Below are positions 10,608 through 22,591 of a stretch of 64,000 bases of DNA, in pieces; the first letter of the stretch is position 1, and each line of letters begins with the position of its first letter. The notes beneath the pieces are model-generated. The model saw only the letters and a list, made by a program, of their open reading frames with translations. It was not told the DNA's origin and did not search any database. The translations under genes and the position numbers were made by a program. This DNA is from Chlorops oryzae (lineage: Eukaryota > Arthropoda > Insecta > Diptera > Chloropidae). The stretch lies in the NCBI GenBank assembly GCA_020466095.1, contig CM035807.1, forward strand, positions 105,886,227 to 105,950,226. Reading direction: 5' to 3'.

Positions 10608-12116
10608 AATAGTATTATTACTCGATTCAAATCAGCTCATATAAAGTAGATAATTCGAACTGAAAAGTTTGAATAGTATTTGAACAAGATTTTCCTCCTC
10701 ACTTTCCTTATATTTTTATATTGACTTTACCAGTCCTTAAATTTGTTTCAAATATGTCTCTTAAATTTCAAAACATCCAATCGCCTTAAACACTTCGTGT
10801 ACTTAGCTAATGTACATTTACTAAAGTCTCCTTATTTCCCCCAAAAAACGGATTGCGCTCTCGATAAATTTTACTCCCAAGGAAGAATGGCTATGCGAGA
10901 GGAAATTGCCAAAATGAAAATCCCTTCAATCCTTCGGATAACTTCTTCTTCTCCATTCTTTCGCTTGAAAGTTTTACAAGCAATTTGTTGATTGAAAATA
11001 GCTAAACCAATAGCATTAATAGTTGTATTCATCGAAGGAAAAAATTCAGTTTTCCAAATCACAAATTTTCTACGTCGATATCTTTGTGTCTTCTAACGAC
11101 ATTTTTCGTTTTCGTTTGATTTTCTACGACTTTCCTTTACAGCTTTTTATTTATTTTTCGCCTTCATAGCTCTGCTCGTGGCTATTTGTTGCATTCAGGA
11201 CTTCCTGTGTCCTTAGAGCGCCACCACAAGACTGTGGAATGTGATAAACAAGCAGCCTTACTTTTATGCATTCTATGCGACAATACACATATTTATATAT
11301 GTACATATTTATACATACATTTGTCAGTGAACTGCTGGAAAAAGTAGAAGTATAAGGGCTTCAGTAAGGCAATCCAGTCGGCAGCCTCTCTAGGTGCATC
11401 ACAACAAACGACCAACAAACAGCAACAGAAACAAAGACGTTATCACTCGAACGGTGCGCGCCTCGATGCTGCTGCAAATAGAAATCCATTCGACAACGTC
11501 GATGACAGCGAGAAGATGTTTTTCCACAACAAGTATTTGAAAATGTTTTCCACTTTTCCTCGAGTTGTCTTCGTCGTTTCACGTTTCTATGACGGTTTGT
11601 GTTTTTCTTTTCTATTTTTTTTTTTTTAAAAGGTTTTCTTTTTGTTTGTTTATTTATACGTTGCTTGTGTCTTTGTTCCATGTGTTTTCTTTGGCAATTT
11701 TAAAGTTCGTTTATTTTTGAAAACCTTAAAAGCTACTTCTTATGGCTTTTGGGCTTTTCACAATTTTCTTCATGTCTAACGCCATTCTCGGAAGGTGATA
11801 TCGAATGCTGTCAGTTTTTGTTTTGCAAAAATGCTAACAGAAACAGCAGCAGCAACAAAACCAACCAAAACAACAAAAACAAAAACAACAAGAACAACAA
11901 TAGCGACAACAGGAGTCCGAGAAAAAAATGAATGAGAATGTTTTCATTGATACCTCGTCGAGGGGAAGAACCTGATGATAGCAATTCCCAATTTCCCAAC
12001 AGAATGCACTCAACCTATTTTTCAGGTCGTGTTGATTGCGATTTTGTGGCTGCTCGTACCTTCGACTGGGTTTTTGTATTCCTCTATTTTATATATATTT
12101 TTTATGCCCAGCTTAA
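10608..12116. other. Noncoding DNA with CAA-rich patch
   Basis: No gene supported. A CAG/CAA-rich patch at about 11841-11912 (AACAGCAGCAGCAACAAAAC) gives short Asn/Gln-rich or Leu-rich frames. Beyond that I see only A/T runs. Confidence 0.55.
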
Positions 12117-13195
12117 GCAGGAGGGTAGGTATATTAGTTTTGTAACGAATCTTGTATCAGCTGGAACTAAGCTCCGTATATAAAGACAAAATGTATATAT
12201 TCTTGATCAGGATCGAAAACTGAATCTATTAAGATATGATTGTCCGTCCGTCCGTCTGTGAGCGAATCTCCTTCCAAAACGTTGAACCAATCACGTCAAA
12301 ATGTGGCACACGGGTATATTGGGGTCATAGAATGATTCCAAGTGAAAATGGCTAGTCCGCCCAATAACCCGAAGTAAAAGGCGAAAACGATTTTAGTTCG
12401 AAACAAAGGTTGACTAAGACGAATAAAAGGTGTGGGAGAAAAGTTGATGTGTTCCGCCCACTGCTACACAGAGCCAAAACTGCCTAATAGATTCAAGAAG
12501 ACTTTCTCTATGAAACGTTTTTAGGCTAAGGGGTACCCCAGCAGAAAGAAGAGAAGATTTTTCCAAAGAGATTCCTTTTTTTTTAATGTGGTAAATCTTT
12601 TTAATTTTATCAAGAAGGGAAACACATGAAATCAAGAAGAAAACTAGTTATTCACATTTTTTTGCACTCAATTTCCGTTATTTTTGGAACCAAAAAACAA
12701 TCCATAAAGAAACACTTCTTGATTCCATTAAGTTTTATACTGAATTGTATTAAAAATGGATTTCTTATTGATTTCATTGGGATATCTTCTTGATTTTTTT
12801 TAAAAAGGTTTTCCTTTTTTATTGTATTGATTTCTTTAGGTTCCTGTAAGATTATGGGTAAACAATCTTCTTAATTTATATTAATAAGGAAAACCTTTTT
12901 GAAAAAATCAATAAGAATTCATAATAAAAGCAACAAGTTTTCTTCTTGACTTATTCAAAAAGGTTTTCCTTATTACAATAATGAGACTTTCTTCTTAAAA
13001 AAAAAACCATAGAGATATCATATTAATTTTGTTTTATTTTATTGGGTATTTATTATGTACTGTTTTCTCTGTGTAAGCCGACAAACATTAAATTTGTGTA
13101 ATTTCCGTACGGAAAGGCAAAACATGGTGCGCTAATATTGGGTATGGACATATACTTTTCAAAGTCGGGCTTGACCGATTATAGCTTTCTTCCTT
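12117..13195 (+). mobile_element. mini-me-like element, interrupted and 3'-truncated
   Basis: The left end (CCCAGCTTAAGCAGG, then GTATATTAGTTTTGTAACG) matches the left end of the element at 49059-49827. It is followed by AAGCTCCGTATATAAAG, TTCTTGATCAGGATCGAAAA, and a (GTCY)n run (GTCCGTCCGTCCGTCTGTG at 12242-12260). A TA-rich run plus a (GTCY)n run is the hallmark of the dipteran mini-me elements as I recall them. The sequence resumes after a nested MITE and ends near GACCGATTATAGC at about 13187, where the matching right terminal repeat is absent. Confidence 0.7.
12467..13073. mobile_element. 607-bp MITE nested in the mini-me-like repeat, TA TSD
   Basis: The termini CACAGAGCCAAAAC and GTTTTCTCTGTG are inverted repeats, flanked by TA (12465-12466 and 13074-13075). 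The interior has no frame of note but many copies of a short word in both orientations, such as ATCAAGAAGAAAA and CTTCTTGATT / CTTATTGATTTC, with AAAAAGGTTTTCCTT repeated three times. The element interrupts the mini-me-like repeat, so it inserted later. A TA duplication suggests Tc1/mariner-type mobilisation. Confidence 0.75.
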
Positions 13196-13556
13196 GTTTT
13201 TTTTTTTTATTGTTCGACTGTAGGTAGTTGGTACATAGAAATGCGACAAAGGACTCAATGGAGCATGAATGGAAAAAGGAAAAATATTGTTTCAATTCAA
13301 TACGCTATTAAATTGGCTGCTATTGAGAGTTCAATACAATATCGGAAAATGCCCAAAGAAATGCAAGCAAGGAAACTGATTTTTCTTCATTGGTGAAAGA
13401 GATTTTAAAAAAAGGAATGTTCAAGTTTTCCAGAAAATATTGGATATTTCACTTGGGATTGTAGGGATAATTTTCTAAATAAATAAGTTAACAGACAAGA
13501 ATTAAAGGAAGTTGTAATATTTTGTTGGGAAAGATACTATCTTCTTCTTTATTTTT

Positions 13557-13774
13557 CTAGCGCGTTCTTTCCCGGCTTATATCGGGGTCCACATGTTTTG
13601 AATTTTTTCTCCATTTTCTTCTATCCACTGCATCCTCGATTCTTAGATCAGTTGCTTGGAGGTCCCTTTTCAAAATGTCAAAATGTCTAGCCATATTTGT
13701 TTTGGTCGTACTCTTGGCCGAACATCGGTTACCTCAAGCCTCAAACCTCTCTTTGCCAAAGTGTTCTCACCAGC
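13557..13774 (-). pseudogene. Non-LTR retrotransposon ORF2 C-terminus, frameshifted
   Basis: Read on the minus strand, the part upstream gives AGENTLAKRGLRLEVTDVRP then RPKQIWLDIL, and the part downstream gives KRDLQATDLRIEDAVDRRKW ending ISRERTR and TAG (13557-13559). This is the usual end of many LINE ORF2 proteins, RPxGRPKxxWxDxxxxDL...DAxDRxxWRxxxxxADP. The two parts are in different frames because CAAAATGT is duplicated in tandem (13671-13686, plus strand), adding 8 nt. The reverse transcriptase domain is not present, so this is a 5'-truncated dead copy. Its clade is not assigned. A GAA-rich tail (13540-13556) may be its 3' end. Confidence 0.75.
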
Positions 13775-14128
13775 ACTATATCTACCTTATATATTTGATA
13801 ATTTATTGAATTCGATTTCATAAGAGCACTCTCTGTGTGGGTGTAGAAGTTGACCTGTCGCTTGGGTTGTCACTGGAAATTATGGGTGATTACCGGCATT
13901 AGAACAGTCTTCATGGGTTAAGGCATTGCATTTGAGTCACTCAAGTGTTTTATTTTTTATTTTTATAAATGTACTCTTAACTACGACTCCAAAGGATAGT
14001 TAATTTCGATTAGCGGACCTGAGAGGTACAATTTGAGATAAGGCCATGTGGACGTATAGAATTGGAAAAATCCCATTAGCTTTGAAAGGATAACAGAATA
14101 TTTTCCTTCCCCTTGATAATGTGATAAC

Positions 14129-14373
14129 CAGGGCTCGGATTTTGTTGACTTTTATAAATGTAAAGCATACTTAAAGGGGCAAAATTTTTTTTCTAACTAA
14201 CATTTAACGAATAAGTTTAGAGAAGTTGAAGTTTAAACCGCTTTTGTAATTTCTAAAAAATTCATATTGAAGTTAAAAATCGACTTGAATATTAACTTTG
14301 TGTGAGTTGAACAAAATTCTTACTCCTTAAAGTATGCTTTAAATTTATAAAAGTCAACAAAATCCGAGCCCTG
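14129..14373. mobile_element. 245-bp hAT MITE, copy 1, 8-bp TSD
   Basis: The ends CAGGGCTCGG and CCGAGCCCTG open a long inverted repeat that continues ATTTTGTTGACTTTTATAAA and on for about 55 bp. The element is flanked by a perfect 8-bp duplication, GTGATAAC (14121-14128 and 14374-14381). An 8-bp TSD with CAG-type ends is the signature of the hAT superfamily. It is too short to code and depends on another element's transposase. A second copy lies at 23450-23693. Confidence 0.93.
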
Positions 14374-14381
14374 GTGATAAC

Positions 14382-15939
14382 TATCAAAAACTATTCAAAA
14401 TTTTTCCTATCAATTTTATTCTTTTTCGTAAAAACCTCTTTATTTATTGAATCTCGTTAGCTTTCGAAAGCCTCGACTACCCTAAAAGAGAGAGAGAGAT
14501 AGGTACCAAATGACTACTGCAACTAAAAAGTTCTTCGCTCATTTACAAAGATAAAGACCAAAAAGCTGTTATTGGCACTTTATCTTTTGATGTCTTCTTT
14601 GTCTGGCCGTATTCCGTTTAGCCAAGCGTGAAGTTGCTGCTTTTATGGCTGCGTTTCCGTTTCATTTGAAATTAAGATTTACAGCCATTGATGCTAAAGC
14701 ATTGCAAATTCTACACATGGCTTCACACAGAGATCACTGTATTCACATGTTAGGTTCATAGAGTGCAAACATTTCGGAATGAATCATTTGAGCGACTCCG
14801 ATTGAATAAGAAAAAAACTATATATGTATATTTTTACTTTGTGAATTCAATAATCGCTTTCCATTGCAATGAATTGTTCGTTCCAATGGACTCGTTCCAT
14901 CGAAAATCAAAATCGATTAGCATTCTTTTAACCGCATATAAAACGGTCACTGGCTATACCGCAATTTAAATCCATTACAACATCCATATACACTCTCGAC
15001 CTGAGTTGATGGAAAACCAACCACAAAAGTAAGAGTATTTGCAATAGCCCCGGAACGAATTATTGGCATCCGATGGTTAATGCAGGCAACTCAACAGAGC
15101 CGTTCCGTTCCGATTCGAGTCAAGTCGAGTCGAGTCGAGCAGTTCAGAGGCGCGTTTTTGTTGCAATTGCAATTAAAGCCAAAGGCCAATGTATCTATCG
15201 TCAACGTGTGTGTATTGGGTGCAAATACTTACAAACCCAATATACATACTTCGAAACAAAGGAACACATAAGTAAATAGCTTAAGTCCTTCGCTCCACCC
15301 CTCTCCTCCTCCTCTCCATCCACCACTCTCCTCCTCTCCTTCCTCCTCCTCGGTGCGAACACACAAAGTGCTTTGACGCAATTCCTCTCTGCAGAAGATT
15401 AGATCAAAGTACCAAGTTGAACCGCGAACGCCTCCAAAACGCCATTTGGCACAATGTCTACCGGATGGTATGAGGGCTTGTGTTTGTGTGTGTTTGCTGG
15501 TGAGAGTGTGTACATGGTGAATGGAGAGGGAAGGTTACTATTAAGCCATCAGTTGCAGACATTGCCTAGCATGGCGGACTTAATGTAGGGAATACAACTG
15601 TTCCGTGAAATGAGTCGAAAATCGACATTCGATTTGCGGGACCATTGCGCGCATTGTGAAGCAGCGACCAAACGGACGTGGAGAAATCACTGAAGTAAAT
15701 ATAACCTGGAAAACAGATGAACGGGTCGATCAGAATGTTTTTTTTTTTCGAGTGCATTGAGAGTCTTCATTTTATTGAAAGCAACTAAAATTGACTTTGA
15801 GGAAAATTGTGGGGTAATTTGTTGATTTTTTCTACTTATTTTGGATCACAAATTTTCACCTCTGCACAGCTGTGCAATACCCGACCGGTATTGGGAAGCG
15901 CTCGGGTGCACTGGGTGCGTTCGATGGAGTGTCCCTAGT
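14382..15939. other. Noncoding DNA with short repeats
   Basis: No gene is supported. A (GAGTC)n pentamer run lies at about 15115-15140 (GAGTCAAGTCGAGTCGAGTC) and a C/T-rich stretch at 15290-15351. The small overlapping frames at 15073-15279 read through the pentamer and lack any family motif. Confidence 0.55.
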
Positions 15940-16331
15940 GTTTTGTTTTTGCTTCATTTCAATCTGAATTTTCATAAAACTCGTTCCGGCTTGTCGAGTA
16001 TGGGACAGAAATGTCGAAAAAAATTTTACAATTTTTGAGATTTTTGCTATTTTCAGCTGCCAGATGGAGTTTTTTTGATCATTTAGTACAACAGTTATTT
16101 TCTGCAACCTTAAACCTATAGCTTTGTTAAACAATGGAAGGGGAAAACTAAACGGCCAACGAGATATAGGCATAAGTAGGTGCGCAACTTAATTCTCGGC
16201 CACAGTCTTTGTTATCGATTTAAAATTTACTTGCATAAAATTTAGCAATACCAATTATAGGAATTGGATACATTTATCAAGCACTTTCAGAAATAGCAGT
16301 AAAAATTTGTTTAAACTTTAAAAGTAACGAA
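15940..16331 (+). repeat. Unclassified interspersed repeat, copy 1
   Basis: This stretch aligns over about 390 bp with 36785-37188 in the same orientation. The shared landmarks in order are GGCTTG, TTTTCAGCTGCCAGATGGAG (copy 2 TTTTTAGTTGCCAGGTGGAG), AAGCTTTGTTA, GTGCGCAACTTAATTCTCGG and ATCGATTTAAAATT. Part of it matches the minus strand at 50805-50990. No terminal repeats or coding capacity were seen, so it may be an internal piece of a larger element. Confidence 0.75.
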
Positions 16332-18629
16332 ACTAGGTCTAGAATTTATTGAATCACCCACGAATTGAAATTATCATTGTGTGATTGGCATGAGTGGAGC
16401 TTGAAACAGTACATTGAAATTAACAAAACCGGAAAGCTTATGTACTTATATACCCCCCACAGAAAGTACAGTTCCGTAAAAGGCATTTACTGTTCATATT
16501 GCCAATCGAAAGCGTAAGAAAATACTAAAGGGGCCGAAAATAATAGATTCCAATTTCTTTTTTTTTTTTTTTTTAAAGCATTTTATTTAATTTTTTCTTC
16601 TTCTTCGTCTTAGCTTTCTCTTCCGTAGTTGCACAACTTTTACACAGACAATTGCTTTCTTTAATTGCGGAAGCTCCCATTTCGTTCATACTTGTGTAGT
16701 TTGGGGACGAATTGAAGCTTAGTTTTCAGTTTCCCTTTTACTTTTCACATCAACGCCGGATGTCGACAATAATCCTTCAACTTTTTGCTTTCAGTTTGCA
16801 CACATAAATATAAACGTATTCGTATTTATGTATGTATATTTTGTGGAAGAGCAATCTAAAGTTTGGAGAAATTTAAGTTTGTTTGGTGTAATTTTCCATG
16901 CGCCGAGATATCTATCCCTCCCTTCATATCAATATACATTTATGCGTATAGATTAGATCATTTATAGCCACTTTTCCAGATATTTAGCCTCCGAAGACAA
17001 AATGAGTATGCATGCCTCCCAGTCGGAAATATGACCTAAATAAATTCACTTGTTCTTGAACAAGACAACAAAAATATTTCCGCTTCAGAATCTTCCGCTT
17101 TATACAATTGGATGTATAAAGATAAGAAAAGAACAGCGCGTACAAAAGAAATATGAAGGAGAAGACGGAGTCATAAAAACTAAAGGCCAAAGGTCCAAAC
17201 GGCCCGACCGACCGACCGAGCATGCCATCCAATATTCATTCGAAGTTAAAGAGAAAAGAATATCTTAAACGAAAATCACATCGAAAAATTATTAAAAGAA
17301 ATTTCCGTTAACTTAATTTAATAGAATGGCATGTCGTATTCTTCCGGCAGGCAATTTTCATGTCGCGAATAGTTTCTCAATGGCGATGGCGATGGCGATG
17401 ATGATGGCGACGGCAGTGGCGTGCATAGTACGTTGCGTTGCCTTGCCTTCGGTTGCCTATATCCTTTCGCTTCATCTCGATCTCGATTCAATTCGTTTAG
17501 TGTCCACATCGTGGATACTATGTTCACATTTCGCTGAATGTTAGTTAGAGCACTTGTGCGTTGCTGCGTTGAAGAGTTTCGCCTATTAAATGGCCTCTTG
17601 TGGCTGTGGTGCACACTGAGCATGGCATAATTTATTTATTGCAGAGAGCAGGCTTAGTTAGGAAGCGAAGTAGTTTGAATTTCGATTGCAGCTTTGTGTT
17701 ATCGTTGCACAGCTCAATGGGTCCGGTACGTACATATTTCGCTTGTCTTCATAAATAAGTTCGAATTAGATTCCATTGGCAATTTCATAGAGTTACCCTC
17801 ATGCAATGGCAGCCGCAGCAGCGGCACCAACAGCGGCAGGTACTCAAATAGCATATCAACCAATATTGCGTTAATTAGAAATGTGGTAATTCTCTAGCTA
17901 TTCTCTGGCCCTTTTCTAATTAGCTTTCGTTTCAATTGCATTTGAACTTAAATTGCTAACATTTTTTCTTATTTAAAATTCAAAGAAAAGTATGTAAAAA
18001 GAAATAATTATATAAAAAGGAGGGAAAAAAGTATTGCCTACTTCTATGAGTTCAAAGTAGGTATACTTGAGGCCTGGCGATTTCAGAGTAATCTTCTTTC
18101 AAAGTCCCCCTAAAGAATTTTACAAACAACTCGGTAGTTTTATGGGGAAATGATGAATTTTCTTGGAAAACAAACATTTTTCTAAATTTGCTAAGGAAAA
18201 AATAAAAAGTAAAAAATGGAAAAAATGAAAATTTTCTTCCCCTACAAAAATACATTTATAGCCACTCATTTATGGCTTTATTGCTCGCTTTCCTAGAATT
18301 TTACGCACACCCCAGGGTGTTTTCTTGGTAGTTTATGAAAAAAGCTTTCACAAATGACAGTTTTTATATATTTGACGAACAGGGACTGGAGTCGTTTCTA
18401 AATGTATTTCTAAAAAATCTGGAAATTTTTGCAAAAAATACATTGAAGCAAATTGAAAGGCAAAATGTGCGACGCTTGCAGATAGCCCCCTAGGTACTTG
18501 GTAGTCAGTGAAAAAAGCTGATTGAAAATCCCAGTAATGAGAACAGAAAAATACGATAATAAAAAGAATATTCTAGAAGAAATCATGATTTTAAAAAATA
18601 CGTTCTTCCACGGTCGAATTGGTAAGAGA
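16332..18629. other. Noncoding DNA with simple repeats
   Basis: No gene is recognised. A T run lies at 16557-16574, and a (GGCGAT)n hexamer run at about 17382-17414. The frames at 17318-17623 read through the hexamer. The rest is AT-rich sequence without visible structure. Confidence 0.5.
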
Positions 18630-19464
18630 GAAAATGAGAGAGCTTGAATGACAGATGAGGACAGATGAGAGCTTATGAGAGCCAAAGAGAGACAGAGAGA
18701 AGCTTAGAGAGAAAGAGAACAGAAGAGAGCTTAGAGAGAAAAGTTAGTCAGACGAGACGTAGAAAAATAGAGAGAGAGAAAGAGAGAGCTTAGAGAGAAA
18801 GAGAGACAGAGAGAGCTTAGAGAGAAAGAGAGACAGAGAGAAAGAGAGAAAGAGAGAAAGAGAGAGAAAGAGAGAAGAGAAAGAAAGAGAAAGAGAGAAA
18901 GAGAGAAAGAGAGAAAGAGAGAGAAGAGAGAAGAAGAGGAGAAGAAGAGAGAAAGAGAGAGAAGAGAGAGAAGAGAGAAAGAGAGAAAGAGAGAGGAAAG
19001 AGAGGAGAAAGAGAGAAAGAAAGAGAGAAAGAGAGAAAGAGAGAAGAGAGAAGAGAGAAAGAGAAGAGAGAAAGAGAGAGGAGAAAGAGAAAAGAGAGAA
19101 AAGAAGAGGAAGAGAAGAAAGAAAGAAAGAAGAAAGAGAGAAAAAGAGAGAAAGAAGAGAAGAGAGAGAAAAGAGAGAAAGAGAGAAAAGAGAGAAAGAG
19201 GAGAAAGAGAGAAAAGAGAAAAAGAGAAAGAGAAAAGAGAGAAAGAGAAAAGAGGAAAGAAAAAGAGAGAAGAGAAAAGAGGAAAAGAAAAGAGAGAAAA
19301 GAGAAAGAGAAAAGAGAGAAAGAGGAAGAAAGGAAGAGAAAGAGAGAAAAAGAGAAAAAGAGAAGAAAAAAGAGAAAGAGAAGGAAAAGGAAAGAGAAAA
19401 GAGAAGAGAAGAGAGAAGAAAAGAGAGAAGAGAGATAAAGAGAGAGAGATGAGAGAGAGAGAGG
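18630..19464. repeat. Giant polypurine tract
   Basis: About 830 bp in which the plus strand is nearly all A and G, built from GAGAAA, GAGA and GAAAGAGAG units with no strict long period. Near its left edge the words AGAGCTT and AGAAGCTTAGAGAGAAAGAG recur several times with short spacing. The strand sense is opposite to the two polypyrimidine tracts. The long Ser/Leu/Phe-rich frames on the minus strand are translations of the repeat and are not genes. Confidence 0.95.
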
Positions 19465-22356
19465 TAGCAGTGATTGAAAAACCAAACCCTATGCAATCTA
19501 TCATTGACAGAAATACAAGCTCGAGAGATCCGTTTTTTTTTCCTTTTTAAATCAATTTCTTGAAAATCGCTTAATCCTCAAAGAAACAAGGATAATTTCT
19601 TTACGGAATTGAATTTTTAAGTGTCCTCTCGAGCACAACTACTTACCGACAGCAACACATTCATGCACTCTTTTCGATTGGCGAGTTCAATGCATTTTGG
19701 ATTTGCACTTGACAATTTTTGATTGAGCAGAAAAGTGCACAATATCCGTTCGACCCTCTTGCAACTGAAATGCACATACAGACAAATTACGTACGGACGG
19801 GGAGGTCCCGACTCTCTAGTACACACAAAACACACAGTAACTGCAGTAAAATGTTCGGAAACTGTTTTTGTTCGAAAGAAAAAGGAGAAAAAAAAAGAAA
19901 AAAATTTTTCGGAAAGAAGGAAACTTATATTGCATATCCTTGCCCCGCAGCACCGCATCGCCCTGCCCCATCACCCTACATCCTGCATTACAATATGCAA
20001 TGTGTCTCTGTTGTTCGAATGGCCGCTGCGAGCGCATACCCAATACCATCGCACTGAAATAGACCAGAAATACGGACTGCGATCGCTGCTGCTGCTGCTG
20101 CTGCTGCTCCGACTTGTTGTGCCTTTCCATCTAAAACGTTTCGGCACTGAGTGGCACTCACAAAAATTGCAGTTCAATCGTCATTGTTCGCTGCAATTTT
20201 CCATTTTTACTTTTTTATTTCCTTATTTATTTTTTTCTCGTCATTTTTACGATTCATTTTTTTTCTATTTTTGTATTCCGATATACTTAGGAGTGCATGT
20301 GTGTGCGCACGAGTTCAATTGTTTATATGTTTTTATTGCAAATTTCTCTTGCTTGACATTAAGTCTTTTTTTACCCAGAGACGCGAAGTGTGTTCGCAGT
20401 GAGTGCATTTGGTGGCGATTGCACCGTCGCAATGGTGGTCTCCCAGGCATTGTTTTGTGCACTTTACACTTCATTGAGTTTTTTCGACTGTCATTTCCCA
20501 AGTGACACAACCCTTGGACGTATGTAGTACGTACGTATGACAGAAACGGAAAGATAATAAAGTGCTGCTGGAAGCACATACACATATGTACACATATCTA
20601 TATATAAACAAACAAACACGAAAATACATACAAAAGTAATTTAGTCTTTTTTTGCGGTCACTTAACCGCAGGACACTTCAATGAATAATGAAGAAGCGTT
20701 AAAAAAAATAATTTTTTTTTTAATAAGTATAAAAGTTTTTGATTTTTTAAATATATTTTCTGAATATAAAGAGAATTTTTAAAAGCTTCATTTTTCAGTC
20801 TCTGGGGCAATAAAAAAAGAAAAAAAATTAAATAAAAGAAAAATTAAAAGCTTTGCTATTCGGAACACAAAAATAAAGGATCTTTGGTTCATAACTTCAT
20901 CAGCTCTCATTTTATTCAGACTATGTTCTTCACCATAGGAAATTCGAGCGAGATGTTGTATGTATGTATGATGTCCTTCTGTTTCCCAAAAACCTAACGA
21001 CAGATTGTTGATGGTATCTCAAGTAAGAGTCCTAAGCCAAAAATTCGAGAATTGTATAAAACGCTTGGCATGATTTGAATGCGGTATTATTATCTAAATA
21101 TATAAGCTCATCTGAGCTGTTGTGTAATATCCTTAATCGTTTCAATAAAAAAGGAACTCTTGTCGCTCTGTAATGAAGACTAGACAATTAGAGTGATGCC
21201 AATAAAAAAGCAAAAGTTAGTTAACAACAATAGAAAAGAACCCCAAGCGTAAACAGCACCAACAATAGCAACAGCATGAAAAAACTTGAAGCAACAAAAG
21301 CAAATTATTGTTTAGCCAAAAAGCGCTTCAACTACTTTTCGCATAAATTAAAAGTATAGAATATATATAGCACGAAAGGACGACTGCCGTGACGACGACA
21401 ACGATGACGATGATGGTGGCGACTGCGACGAGGACAACGAAAAGCCACTCGATTCAGCGAAATGCAAAATTTGCATATTTAGGTTAATTGCCTGCAATTC
21501 CTTTCATTCGAGGTGCTTAGCTTCAATAGCCAAGCTGGCGTTACATGCATCTAATGGGCATTGAATCGGTTGTCTAAGGACTCACGGTAGTGTTCTCTAC
21601 ATGCATAAATATTGAACAGTTTATGGTCAGTAGCTTTTACATCTTCTGGCGTTGGTTGAACGTAAAAAATAACTACTATGACCAGCTGTTTCTTGTAGTT
21701 GTGCCTCCTATGGCTTTAAGGTAGTATTTTAAAGGTTGGTTTTTTTTCTCCATCGTCCTCTTCCTCTTAATTTTTCTGTTTTGTTTTTTGAATTGAATTT
21801 TTAGCTTGAAAAAAGTTGCCAAACTTATGACTGAATTAAGCCAATGACTTGAGGAAATGTAGAGCAATGTTATTGAGGTGACTACTGAAGTGACACTTTT
21901 TCACTTGAATGGCTTGCACATTATGACATTGTCTTGATTTATCGTGAATTATGTGTGTTTGTGCTTGCATAATAGATAGGAGATAATATGGCTCTAAGCC
22001 AGAATGAAGTTTGAATAATTACCCATAAATTGGCAGAAAATTAGAGATGCTCTCGAAATGATAGGAAATATTTTGAAATATATATTATAATTCTTTTCTT
22101 GTACACAATTTCGGGTGTGGCAGTGATGTGATCGACCATTTGGGTCCGTCTCCGAGGGTAAAACTCTTCAATAAAAAAATTTTCCAAATATAAGAAACTT
22201 TTTTATTAATTAATTAATTATAATTTTATCTTGATTGCTGTTTGTTAAAAAAATGCCAAAATCATATAGATGCATATCTAACAAGTGTACCTGAGAAGTA
22301 TGCAACATTTTTTTTAATTTGCTGATTTTTTTTATGATTTTTGCACCTGGTTGAGC
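19465..22356. other. Noncoding DNA with simple repeats
   Basis: The longest plus frame (19723-20505) runs across a (GCT)n run at 20085-20108 and T runs and shows no domain, so I do not call it a gene. A GAC/GAT-rich patch lies at about 21384-21440. No mobile element was recognised. Confidence 0.5.
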
Positions 22357-22437
22357 CTAATGATTATGATGATGATTATGATGATGATTATGATGATGAT
22401 TATGATGATGATTATGATGATGATTATGATGATGATT

Positions 22438-22476
<39 letters not shown>

Positions 22477-22591
22477 ATGATTATGATGATGATGATGATG
22501 ATGATGATAGATATGATATGATGATGATATGATGATGATGATATGATGAATGATATGATGATGATGATGATGATGATGATGATATATGGTC
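22357..22591 (-). repeat. (ATC)n array forming a LINE 3' tail
   Basis: On the plus strand the array starts as (GATGATTAT)n-type units at about 22359-22440 and becomes pure GAT, then GATATGAT variants. On the minus strand it is (ATC)n / (CATAAT). It begins directly after the 3' untranslated part of the LINE fragment on the same strand, so it sits exactly where that element's tail should be. The poly-Asp and poly-His frames across it are repeat artefacts. Confidence 0.8.

Noticed and set aside
9524..10612. A 362-codon plus frame and several 180-280-codon frames on both strands
   Set aside because: They are translations of the CTCTCTTG tract (Ser/Leu or Arg/Glu repeats). The first 70 residues of the plus frame look more normal but match no family I know and lead straight into the repeat.
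18731..19504. Minus frames of 220-257 codons rich in Ser, Leu and Phe
   Set aside because: They arise from the polypurine tract; three overlapping frames are open at once, which is typical of simple repeats.
19723..20505. 260-codon plus frame
   Set aside because: It runs through A, GCT and T runs, has no domain, and has competing frames on both strands over the same DNA.
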